A stretch of DNA of 64,000 nucleotides, taken from the NCBI GenBank assembly GCA_037893245.1, contig JBAIAA010001121.1, positions 62,001-126,000 on the forward strand, given 5' to 3'. The position numbers were made by a program, and so were the translations under genes. Below the pieces are notes generated by a model, which worked only from the letters and a program-made list of their open reading frames with translations, was not told where the DNA came from and made no database searches. Source of the DNA: Crossaster papposus (Eukaryota; Echinodermata; Asteroidea; Velatida; Solasteridae). Below are positions 58,101 to 64,000 of this stretch, piece after piece. Numbering within the stretch: the stretch's first letter is position 1; every line of letters starts with the position of its first letter.

Positions 58101-61100
58101 TGAAGAGGAAGAATCTGGTAGGAAATGTCACCGGATCTCAGTGCTTATTGACGGTGAAAATCATAATAAGCAGTGCAAAACTTGAGACAAAACAAAACAA
58201 TACCGGAAGTGTTTGTCTCGAATTGGTATTTACCAAGTTTGCAACACTTGTGTTATATATCCAAAGGTGTGGTTTTGAGACTGTGGTGTGAAAATAGTGA
58301 CATTTGTGACCACAGTGACAATTGTGGAAATAGTGACGATTAACAGTGGTATTTTGTGACAAAACATCGGACTTTGCAAAGAATCAATGAAAAAACAGAA
58401 TTGAAAGAATTGTGACAATTTTTTTTACACATTTGGGACAATGACAGAATGTTTATAAAGAAGATTGAAAGTTTCACAAAACCGATTATCGGGTGATATT
58501 AATGACTAATGACAATTACCGATAGAAGTTTTTGGTTCTCAATTATTCATCATGTATCATTATATTTCAGATAACCATCTATAGTGCAGAAGACAATGTT
58601 GATATTGATTATGCAATACTCAATGCCCTTATGAAAGGTAATCTCGATTCTTTGTGTGTATTCAACACTACAAAATATAGCATATATTTATTTGAACAGA
58701 TGAAAAAGGTAAAATCAGTACTCACCAGGTGAGCACTGATTATACCTTGTTTATCTATTGTACTATTCATCTTCAGTACTACGCATTTTGTTCTTAATTT
58801 TATATAATTATTTGACATGTACAGCAAATTATACAGAATAAAACTAGATGCAAACAAAGTGACATTTTAAATGTACGAAAAAGAACTTACCGCTTCGTTC
58901 GTTTCCTGCCTTCAAGCAGTACACATTGGCCAATCAAATCACGGCATTTTGGTCAGGTGAACACAGCAGTGTGGTCAAACTCAGTCTAATGCACTGTGAA
59001 AAACAACAACATATACAATTGTATGAGGGTGGGGATTTATTTTCCTGTGAAACTGTATTTTAAAACAACCGCAATATTTTTATTTTTTAATTTTTTTTTT
59101 CAGCCAGTAACTTGTCTTCCTCGGAACAGCTGAAACTTTCTCTGATCTGGAACCGTGTCGATCTTGCAAAGGAGAAGATTTTCAACCAGAATCTGTCGTG
59201 GGACGTAAGTGACTTTAGTTACTTGGGCACTAAAGGCATAATGAGAAGCTGAAACAAAAGCTTCACCTTCAAAGCAATGATGAATTCTGGGATTTTAGAA
59301 AGAAGGGTAGTTTAGGTACTGACGTTTAACCAGTTCACGCCGGAGGACGTATATTTTTTTCTCCAGACTCAAAACAGATGACGCATAAACACGTCACAAG
59401 CAAGGACGGAAATGTCTGTAAGCAGCGAGCAAGGCTGAAAATGCGTGGGTGTGCTTCCCGGTACCATCGGCCTGAACCCGCCTCGGATCGAGTTTCGTTA
59501 AAAATAATCCCGCGCCTCGGCTCGGTGATGTTAAAATAATCACATAAGAGTTCAATTAGACATGAAGCAATAAATCATAGGAATTGCAGTATTTTGTGAG
59601 AAGAGAGGCGTCACGAATCCCCCCCCCCCCCCCCCTCCCCTCACCTCTCCCAACAAATGTTGAGCCATGGATAGAATTATATCTCAATGTCTGCTATGAT
59701 ACCCCGGTTGCTCTCTTTCTAGGAGCTCGGACTCGATGAGGCGATGGAGGTCGCCCTAGTTCGTAATCGCGTGGACTTTGTCGAACTGTTCCTGGAAGTT
59801 GGGTGCTACATGAAGTCCTTTGTGACGACCAAACGAATGGAACAACTCTACAGCTCCATCGACAGTATGGTAATTCAATTGTGTTTGTCATTTGTCCAAT
59901 AATTGGTGCACAAGTATTAATGTTCTGCACAATTACAAAAACAAGTACGTGTTTGATTCACAAAAACACATTTCTTATCAGAATTGAGTAAAAAAAATGT
60001 ACAAGAATTCTAACAATAATATAAAAACGACAAATATCAAAAACGCAAATCCTGAAATATAATAATATTACACATTGCTGTTTTATCTTTAAATTCCTTC
60101 CGTAGGACGAATCGGAGCCCTTTCCGACGCTTTGCATACTCTACCAACAAGCAAATCTGATGCCGCCAAAAGTACGTGTTATTCAGAGAAAAACATTCAT
60201 TATTCCATAAAATAGTGGGGTTTTTTTTTAAGAAAAAAGTTCTAACTTACAAGTTTCTTTCAAATGAACCACAAGGGAAACTGACGGTGGAGCCAATACT
60301 ATTTTGAAAATTGAACACAAATATTGACTGGACTGCATGAGCGGGCCTTGAACCAACGACCTCATGATTGCCGTTCCGGTGCTCTACCCACTGAGCTATC
60401 TAGTCCTATGTTGGCGGTTCCTCAAATTAGTCAATATCTTTGTTAAGTCAAAACCAGTTTATTCAAACTTTTGATATTGTACCAGCTTCATTACGGCCGT
60501 CGCCACTTTAGGCTTCAAGACATCGGCCGGGTGATCCAGTATCTTCTCAGTAAAGGCTTTGCCTGTAACTACAAGGCCAACTCCGAGGGGAATCATCAAA
60601 GATGTGGGACCTGTGGGGCATTCATGAGATGTTTCCGAAGGACTGAGGTATAGACTAATGAGCATTTTCACTAATAAACGATAGTGATATGCAAAATGTG
60701 CAGTGAGGCACAAAGCGAAATATTCCTATTCAAAATGCACAGGGGTCAACATTTTCTGTCATTTTTTTTGTAAATTTATTTTTCCCCTTTTTTTCTTCTT
60801 CAGAGTAGGCTCTAAACTCATCCTAGGCATTACTTACTTTCTGGTCAAAATAGGAATTTTGGGGCACCAAATAAAAACCCGACTGATATTTGGCTTCTTT
60901 GAAAAACTTCTTTGAATGCCTTTGCACCACCAACATTCGCGTAAGTACAGTCATTTTATTGATTGGCCTACAGAGAGATGAATCAGAGAGCTGTGGCTCG
61001 AGTGACTTTGATTCCTTCCCGTTCAATGATCTGTTCTTGTGGGCACTGCTGACCAAGAAATACCAGATCGCCCGTCTGATGTGGCAACGAGGCCGCGAGA

Positions 61101-64000
61101 CGTTGGCCAAGGCGCTAATTGGTGCTAGGCTTTGCTATCGGATGTCTGAGGTAGCTAAATGGAAGTACAACACGGACGCTGCTGATCGACTCGCCGAGGA
61201 AAAAAGGTAGATAATGGGTGCCAGAAGCCGATACTCACTCAACAGTTTATGAAGAGGAAAAAAGGTAGTTAATGGGTGCCGTGGGTTGGTACTCACTCAA
61301 CAGTTTATGAAGAGGAACTTTCAAGCCAGGGATGCCAGAAGAAATATTTGAAGGCATTGCAATAGGCGCCTGGCCCTCGCGCATCATGCAAATTCATTTA
61401 AACAATAATAGTAGTCGCACGTACTTCCTCCCACACGAGGTCTAGTGAGCAGTGATGGAGCACTTTTATTTAATCACCCACTTCATCTCCGGATGGCGCC
61501 TTGAAAAAAGCTTTCTCGTTAAGTACATACAAATTGGACTTCAGAGTCTAATCAGTACACGAAGTTCGCCTGCCCAAAACTAAAATCTAGTTTGTTTGAC
61601 CCGAGTCACTAAATAATAATAATAATAATAATAATTTATACTTGTATAGCGCCTTACATTAATTGCAAATCACAAAGCGCTGAACATAAAATATTAAATA
61701 TACATGCACCGACTAAGAGTAATGTTATTTAAAAGACTATTAGACTTAAAAGACTATATATAAGCCTAATACAATTATAGTAATCAATGGTACGAATTAA
61801 AATACTAAAATATTGCATCTAAAATTACACTTTAAAAAATTAAAATATCACACCAAAAAAGTTAAATTATATTAAACTTAACCAACACTGATAAAACAAA
61901 TATGCAGAGCTGCAAACAGCACATAACCTGACAATTGGATACACAGACAGACAACCCATCCACAGCCAGACACACGGACAAATAAATTGTCTAGATTCGA
62001 GAATCTCCTTTTAAAAATTTGTTTTTCTATCTTCCAGGTGGTACGAAAACCTGGCCGTGGAGCTTCTGAGCCAGTGCTTTGAGGTAGACGCTGGCTTCAC
62101 TCGTTTGCTCCTTTGTGCTCAGCTAGATAACTGGAGCGAGCAGACTTGCCTCTCACTGGCCGCGGCTTACAACCATTCACGGTTCATCGCCCATCCTAGC
62201 ATACAGTTCCTCCTGAATGACCAGTGGTACGGAGTGTTCAGTAAGATATCCAACATGAAGGTGAGTCCTTGATAAAAACATTCTGACTATTACTTCTGAA
62301 TTATTATGTCCAGTAGCCGCCAATGATTGTTACGATCTTCTAGCTCGTGATTTAGAAGGTGTTTCTAATTTTTAACTGACTCGGAACCCGCTATGATTTT
62401 GTACAAGTTGTTACGATATAGCTTGTGACTCAGATGTTGAAGTCTGATAATCTTTCCTGTCTGTCATTTCAGGAGTTTACAGAGTGGCTGTTTCCGCCGA
62501 AAAACTCAAACTCTAACGATGAAATACTGCGAAGCCTGTCTGTCCGGCCTGCTAACAAAAACAGTGGTCGTTTGAAAGAAGGCATCGCATCAGAATACGA
62601 AATGCAGAATAGTGCTGTAAGATAACCACTGGGGATATTTCACCGAGAGAGTGAAAAAGATTTCCATCCAAATAAGTGTTTCTTATAAAAAACACTCCAA
62701 AAAGAAGAAAATTGAGTTTTTTAGATTGAAAACTACCTTAAAAAAGTGAAAACCATTCAAAACGAGTAACTTTTCACTCTTTCTAGGAGTTTTGTGAAAG
62801 ACAGCACTTTTGGGGAGTTGTCCCTCATATGACTCCTTTAGAATGTGACAATTTCACTTATTTGGGAGTAGTTTTTACTCCAAAAAAAATACATTTTTCT
62901 TGAAGGTGTTTGGGCAAAATGACAACAATGGCTTTAAAATCAGTTTGCATTTCATTTTGATATTTCTGGGGGCATATTTCCCTCTTTCTTTCATTTAACA
63001 TTGGACATGGAAATAGAAGAATGCTTCGCTGTAATGTTTATTTGATATAGAAAGACGGTAGGAAACAGAGCATACACAGTGTAGGCTCTTTGGGTTTTGG
63101 TATCCATGGACCGACCTTCAAGCGAAGATTGCCGTACTGCACCTATGGACCTATGACGGACGACCCTAACGAAACATCGCTGTTTGAGAAAGCACGACTG
63201 CTACTCGTGGCGCCCATTCTCAAGTTCTGGATCAATACGGTAGGATTGGTTAACTTCCTCATAAGTCGGGGCATCTGAAAACACATTTACGGGTAGATTT
63301 GGGAGTCTTAGTCTTAACCGTTATACCATTAGTTAAGCAAGGAAATATCACAAGGCTTTTTTGGCCATTTTGTTGCTTTCCCTTGTAGGTGTTCTACTTC
63401 ATATTCCTGATGATGTTCAGCTTTGTCGTTCTGGTGGACCTAATACAAGGTGAAATCATGATTGTGGAGTGGGTTGTGTCCTGCACGGTGTTCACGCTAG
63501 CCATGGAGGAATTTAGACAGGTGGGCAAGATGACAGTGACATATCTGAAAATGGCTGACAGTGACATATCTGAAAATGGCTGACAATGGCCGACAGTGAC
63601 ATCTGAAAATGGCTGACAGTGGCCGACAGTAACAACTGAAAATGGCCAACAGTGGCTTACAGTAACATCTCACAGTGGCAGACAATGACATTTGACAGTG
63701 GCTGGAAATGGCTGACAGTGACATCTGACAGTGACGTCAGAAAGTGGCCGACCTTAAGTGGCCTAAGCTTTGACCTTGTGATGGGCGATTTGCATTTAAA
63801 CAAAATAATGTTTGTCAAGGTTCTCATGATGGGCGAACACGGCCGCCTCACCCTCTGGCAGAAGGCCAAGATGTGGGCCTCGGACAAGTGGAACATCTGG
63901 GATCTAGTTGGCATCTCCCTCTACATCCCCGGGTTCATCTTTCGTCTGTGTTCAGTATTTGGCGAGGACGCGACCGCGACCACAGCCCTGCCACTAGCCA
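45991..64000 (+). CDS. TRPM-family cation channel, 5' two-thirds (runs off window)
   Basis: This gene encodes a calcium-regulated cation channel subunit of the plasma membrane. Exons (all + strand): 45991-46152, 53031-53116, 53497-53659, 54534-54747, 55015-55154, 56416-56590, 57435-57606, 57994-58117, 58571-58637, 59104-59204, 59723-59869, 60106-60171, 60486-60647, 60974-61206, 62038-62260, 62473-62616, 63051-63239, 63389-63520, 63820->64000. All join in phase to give 960 codons without a stop. The TRPM homology region (SLOG-type) has CQCG (84-87), VTGGAKNF (169-176), TGGTNTGVMKHVG (from 203), HTHFILVDNGTVGKYG (277-292), VLEGG (324-328) and GSGRGADL (from 352). S1 is about 850-874, S2 about 882-900 and S3 about 926-944. 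E897 and Q900 in S2 and N925 and D928 in S3 match the calcium-site residues of TRPM2/4/8, so the beta (TRPM2/4/5/8) group is favoured. S4, pore, TRP helix and any C-terminal enzyme domain lie outside the window. Confidence 0.9.
46650..46800. repeat. Dispersed repeat family C, partial copy 3
   Basis: Shares ATGACCTTTCGAATTG, GCGCAGCTGAGCCGCTGAA and CCCAGTATGGGCGTAG with the copies at 39880 and 45559. It is shorter and rearranged. Together with copy 2 it brackets TRPM exon 1. Confidence 0.6.
47985..48050 (+). CDS. Candidate optional or alternative TRPM exon (22 codons)
   Basis: A pyrimidine-rich acceptor (CTCTTTTTAAG ending 47984) and donor AAG/GTAAAC (48050/48051) bracket 66 nt, open in phase 0: the same phase as exons 1 and 2. 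It would encode MNSSTEEFRCERSVSIIQED plus LK. It begins with ATG, so it could be an internal exon or an alternative first coding exon. RNA evidence is needed to decide. Confidence 0.4.
48835..48874. repeat. 20-bp perfect tandem duplication
   Basis: CGAGGACGCTGTTAATCGAT occurs twice back to back. Each copy contains GTTAAT and ATCGAT. Intronic; no function evident. Confidence 0.9.
50513..50959 (-). pseudogene. LINE reverse-transcriptase fragment
   Basis: 148 codons covering the N-terminal RT blocks. KASGPPRVLKEC, the KKGDRKNPGNYRPVSL block and GFRRGRSCDTQL are typical of CR1/Jockey-type RT. The next block continues only with frame changes, and the YADD-type active site survives as FADD about 150 bases further on. 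Confidence 0.85.
51501..52122 (-). pseudogene. LINE endonuclease fragment split by a poly-G (poly-C) tract
   Basis: Two frames join across G22 at 51898-51919 (C22 on the coding strand). The first ends at CYRPP and the second resumes at SDVEYITNLDTAF. Key blocks of an AP-type endonuclease are present, but the usual GDFN has become RDFN. Confidence 0.8.
52310..53030. other. End of TRPM intron 1, no feature recognised
   Basis: AT-rich sequence leading to the exon 2 acceptor (TTTCTTTCTGCAG). Nothing else supportable. Confidence 0.5.
53031..53116 (+). CDS. TRPM exon 2 (residues 55-82)
   Basis: Encodes IRSGHDMIRDTFKKVECIRF and then VPSQKYQG, the start of the conserved TRPM homology region. Acceptor CTGCAG, donor GTAAGT, phase 2 at the end. 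Confidence 0.88.
53497..53659 (+). CDS. TRPM exon 3 (residues 83-137)
   Basis: Begins with the CQCGR motif of TRPM N-termini, followed by an acidic stretch and EVEFQGVWTSTRAK. Donor AAG/GTGAAC, phase 0. Confidence 0.88.
54110..54440. repeat. Minisatellite of 10-bp and 21-bp units in TRPM intron 3
   Basis: GATGACTTGT-type 10-bp units pass into about eight 21-bp units, GAGGACTTGTGATATACTTG plus T (about 54255-54420). On the - strand the 21-bp period yields a spurious 299-codon open frame of SISQVLT repeats. It ends about 100 bp before the exon 4 acceptor. Confidence 0.93.
54534..54747 (+). CDS. TRPM exon 4 (residues 138-208)
   Basis: Encodes the core of the SLOG-type domain: LLIEVTGGAKNF, then RRVFRKGIVKVAESTDAWIL and TGGTNTG. 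Phase 1 at the end (donor GTGAGA). Confidence 0.93.
55015..55154 (+). CDS. TRPM exon 5 (residues 209-255)
   Basis: Continues GVMKHVGKALREHTLRSRHK and IGVVSWGIV. It ends GCG/GTAACA in phase 0, which fits exon 6. Confidence 0.88.
55355..55770. repeat. Family E repeat with interstitial telomeric TTAGGG, copy 2
   Basis: GGG(TTAGGG)3 at 55359-55379, then GTGGACCTCCGAACAAT and GTGTGTGGACTTGCACACG that match 43155-43280, and another GGGTTAGGGTTA near 55611. It lies in TRPM intron 5. Confidence 0.7.
56150..56415 (+). repeat. Tandem duplication of the exon 6 5' edge in TRPM intron 5
   Basis: Blocks built on CATTGGAGA begin at 56165, 56301 and 56444 (the last in exon 6). The middle copy carries CCTGGCAG (acceptor-like, ending 56272) and reads RVKHYRETISLETF before a stop, close to RVKHYRMTSSLES of the real exon. 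The first copy is more decayed. Confidence 0.85.
56416..56590 (+). CDS. TRPM exon 6 (residues 256-313)
   Basis: Encodes RVKHYRMTSSLES, then DPNHTHFILVDNGTVGKYG and EITLRSKLEKLVSNQK. The HTHFILVDNGT block is highly characteristic of TRPM. Donor GTAAGT in phase 1. Confidence 0.93.
56690..57180. repeat. 83-bp minisatellite in TRPM intron 6
   Basis: Unit boundaries (GGGCAAGATTGAT...) fall at 56758, 56841, 56924, 57007 and 57090, exactly 83 bp apart, with partial units on both sides. Each unit contains the palindromes GGTTGAACTCAACC and CAACCTGGGTTG, so it can fold into a string of hairpins. Confidence 0.95.
57435..57606 (+). CDS. TRPM exon 7 (residues 314-370)
   Basis: Encodes IPAVCLVLEGGLNTIQVV, then PVVIAEGSGRGADLIAYAY. 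Phase matching requires the acceptor at 57434 (CTAAAG) and an unusual donor GTTGGT at 57607. The stronger-looking GTATTT at 57611 would break the frame with exon 8. Confidence 0.82.
57994..58117 (+). CDS. TRPM exon 8 (residues 371-412)
   Basis: Encodes MLLPDHKERLKKKIAQTF and FEDLVQAMKRKNL, helical TRPM homology region. Acceptor TTTGCAG, donor CTG/GTAGGA. Confidence 0.87.
58571..58637 (+). CDS. TRPM exon 9 (residues 413-434)
   Basis: A short exon, ITIYSAEDNVDIDYAILNAL then MK, matching the 'ITIFDADSEEQQDLDLAIL' region of TRPM8-like channels. Donor AAAG/GTAATC, phase 1. Confidence 0.87.
59104..59204 (+). CDS. TRPM exon 10 (residues 435-468)
   Basis: Encodes SSSEQLKLSLIWNRVDLAK and FNQNLSWD. 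Matches the ankyrin-like TRPM helical repeats ('LAMAWDRVDIAK'). Donor GAC/GTAAGT. Confidence 0.9.
59326..59545 (+). repeat. Dispersed repeat family D, copy 2
   Basis: CCAGTTCACGCCGGAGGACG, GGCCTGAACCCGCCTCGGAT and AATAATCCCGCGCCT-like sequence align with 40381-40612 in the same orientation. Lies in TRPM intron 10, before a C17 run at 59619-59635. Confidence 0.7.
59723..59869 (+). CDS. TRPM exon 11 (residues 469-517)
   Basis: Encodes ELGLDEAMEVALVRNRVDFV and ELFLEVGCYMKSFVTTKRME, the next TRPM helical repeat. 49 codons, phase 0 both ends. Confidence 0.9.
60106..60171 (+). CDS. TRPM exon 12 (residues 518-539)
   Basis: A short phase 0 exon, DESEPFPTLCILYQQANLMP then PK. Donor AAA/GTACGT. Confidence 0.8.
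60262..60406 (-). repeat. tRNA-derived SINE head in TRPM intron 12
   Basis: On the - strand GGACTAGATAGCTCAGTGGG (60406-60387) starts a tRNA-like sequence with an A box and a TTGGTTCAAGGCCC-type B box, closing with AGTCC near 60330. The flank ACCACAAGGGAAACTGAC (about 60270-60287) also occurs at about 11457-11474, supporting a shared repeat. Confidence 0.6.
60486..60647 (+). CDS. TRPM exon 13 (residues 540-593)
   Basis: Encodes LHYGRRHFRLQDIGRVIQYL and LSKGFACNYKANSEG, then a Cys-rich tail ending FRRTE. The first half matches the 'ITLIDIGLVVEYLIG' block of TRPM8-like proteins. The Cys-rich tail is not a match I recognise. Phase 0 both ends. Confidence 0.8.
60974..61206 (+). CDS. TRPM exon 14 (residues 594-670)
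   Basis: Encodes FPFNDLFLWALLTKKYQIAR, then LMWQRGRETLAKALIGARL and ADRLAEEK, matching '[24 protein letters not shown]'. Donor AAAAG/GTAGAT in phase 2. Confidence 0.92.
61196..61313 (+). repeat. 58-bp tandem duplication of the exon 14 3' edge and donor
   Basis: GAGGAAAAAAGGTAG occurs at 61196 and again at 61254, each followed by TAATGGGTGCC and a shared ACTCACTCAACAGTTTATGA. The splice donor is therefore present twice. Reading through the first donor meets a TAG at once. Confidence 0.9.
61612..61700. repeat. (TAA)n microsatellite joined to a GCGC-hairpin repeat
   Basis: (TAA)n at about 61613-61634, then TTTATACTTGTATAGCGCC and CACAAAGCGCTGAACA. The AGCGC and GCGCT arms can pair. This arrangement is common in dispersed repeats of marine invertebrates. 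The rest of intron 14 is AT-rich with nothing else seen. Confidence 0.6.
62038..62260 (+). CDS. TRPM exon 15 (residues 671-745)
   Basis: Encodes RWYENLAVELLSQCFEVDAG, LDNWSEQTCLSLAAAYNHS and the FLLNDQWYGVF region just before the membrane domain, a strongly conserved TRPM stretch. Donor AAG/GTGAGT. Confidence 0.93.
62473..62616 (+). CDS. TRPM exon 16 (residues 746-793)
   Basis: Encodes EFTEWLFPPKNSNSNDEIL then a Ser/Asn/Lys-rich linker ending EYEMQNSA. Low conservation is expected for this pre-S1 linker. Phase 0 both ends. Confidence 0.85.
62640..62900. repeat. Possible small inverted repeat in TRPM intron 16
   Basis: GAGAGAGTGAAAAAG (about 62645) and CTTTTCACTCTTTC (about 62769) are inverted copies, with further CTCCAAAAA / TTTTTACTCC pairing around them. 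Weak evidence for a short foldback element. Confidence 0.35.
63051..63239 (+). CDS. TRPM exon 17 (residues 794-856: pre-S1 and S1 start)
   Basis: Encodes KDGRKQSIHSVGSLGFG, then FKRRLPYCTYGP and LLLVAPILKFWINT at the start of S1. Donor ACG/GTAGGA, phase 0. Confidence 0.88.
63389..63520 (+). CDS. TRPM exon 18 (residues 857-900: S1 end and S2)
   Basis: Encodes VFYFIFLMMFSFVVLVDL, then VEWVVSCTVFTLAMEEFRQ (S2). E897 and Q900 in EEFRQ sit at the calcium-site positions of TRPM2/4/8. Donor CAG/GTGGGC. Confidence 0.93.
63525..63755. repeat. Degenerate minisatellite filling TRPM intron 18
   Basis: About ten variable units around GACAGTGACATCTGAAAATGG fill nearly the whole 299-bp intron between the S2 and S3 exons. 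The repeat starts 5-10 bases after the donor. Confidence 0.9.
63820..64000 (+). CDS. TRPM exon 19 (residues 901 onward: S2-S3 linker and S3), cut by window end
   Basis: Encodes VLMMGEHGRLTLWQKAKMW, then DKWNIWDLVGISLYIPGFI. N925 and D928 in WNIWD complete the four-residue calcium site. The acceptor is GTCAAG and the frame is open to the last base. Confidence 0.9.

Noticed and set aside
60887-60942. Possible extra TRPM exon reading ASLKNFFECLCTTNIR before a GTAAGT donor
   Set aside because: There is no AG acceptor before it after the in-frame stop at 60884, and exons 13 and 14 already join in phase without it.
1-64000. CRISPR array, prophage or bacterial-type system
   Set aside because: The tandem repeats have no unique spacers, and spliced animal genes with GT-AG introns cover the window.

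Overview
The window is animal (metazoan) genomic DNA. It holds two intron-rich protein genes on the + strand, set in AT-rich, repeat-filled non-coding sequence. Invertebrate deuterostome DNA, most likely echinoderm and perhaps sea-star-like, fits best. The reasons are a kisspeptin-receptor-type GPCR, a TRPM channel with the calcium-site residues of the TRPM2/4/5/8 group, many short foldback elements, tRNA-derived repeats and frequent GCGCCCTCT motifs. The species cannot be fixed from the sequence alone.

Layout. 1-4671: upstream DNA with one foldback element and a candidate promoter near 3.9-4.1 kb. 4756-42097: a 381-residue class A GPCR in three coding exons (4756-5100, 40723-40858, 41433-42097). 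A 35.6-kb first intron falls in TM3. All splice phases agree, and the DRY, CWGP and NPFVY motifs and both disulfide cysteines are present. The nearest recognisable family is KISS1R/GPR54. Intron 1 carries foldback/MITE-like elements (one with 585 bp between TA dinucleotides), minisatellites (22-bp and 11-bp units), poly-C/poly-G tracts, dispersed repeats, and several CpG-rich or TATA-containing patches that could be regulatory.

42.1-45.97 kb: 3' UTR with a poly(A) signal, then intergenic DNA with a degenerate repeat containing telomere-like TTAGGG units. 45991->64000: the 5' two-thirds of a TRPM cation-channel gene. Nineteen exons join in phase to give about 960 residues, from the N-terminus through the TRPM homology (SLOG-type) region to S3; the gene runs off the window. 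Its first intron holds a decayed CR1/Jockey-like LINE on the - strand and a possible extra exon. Its other introns hold 10/21-bp and 83-bp minisatellites and two small tandem duplications that copied exon edges together with splice sites.

The two genes are not obviously linked in function: one is a peptide-hormone receptor, the other an ion channel. I see no bacterial-type operon, CRISPR or defence system. The most distinctive observations are the duplicated splice-site edges of the TRPM gene, the long foldback elements, the dense poly-C/poly-G tracts (one inside the LINE coding region), and the candidate regulatory patches in the giant GPCR intron.
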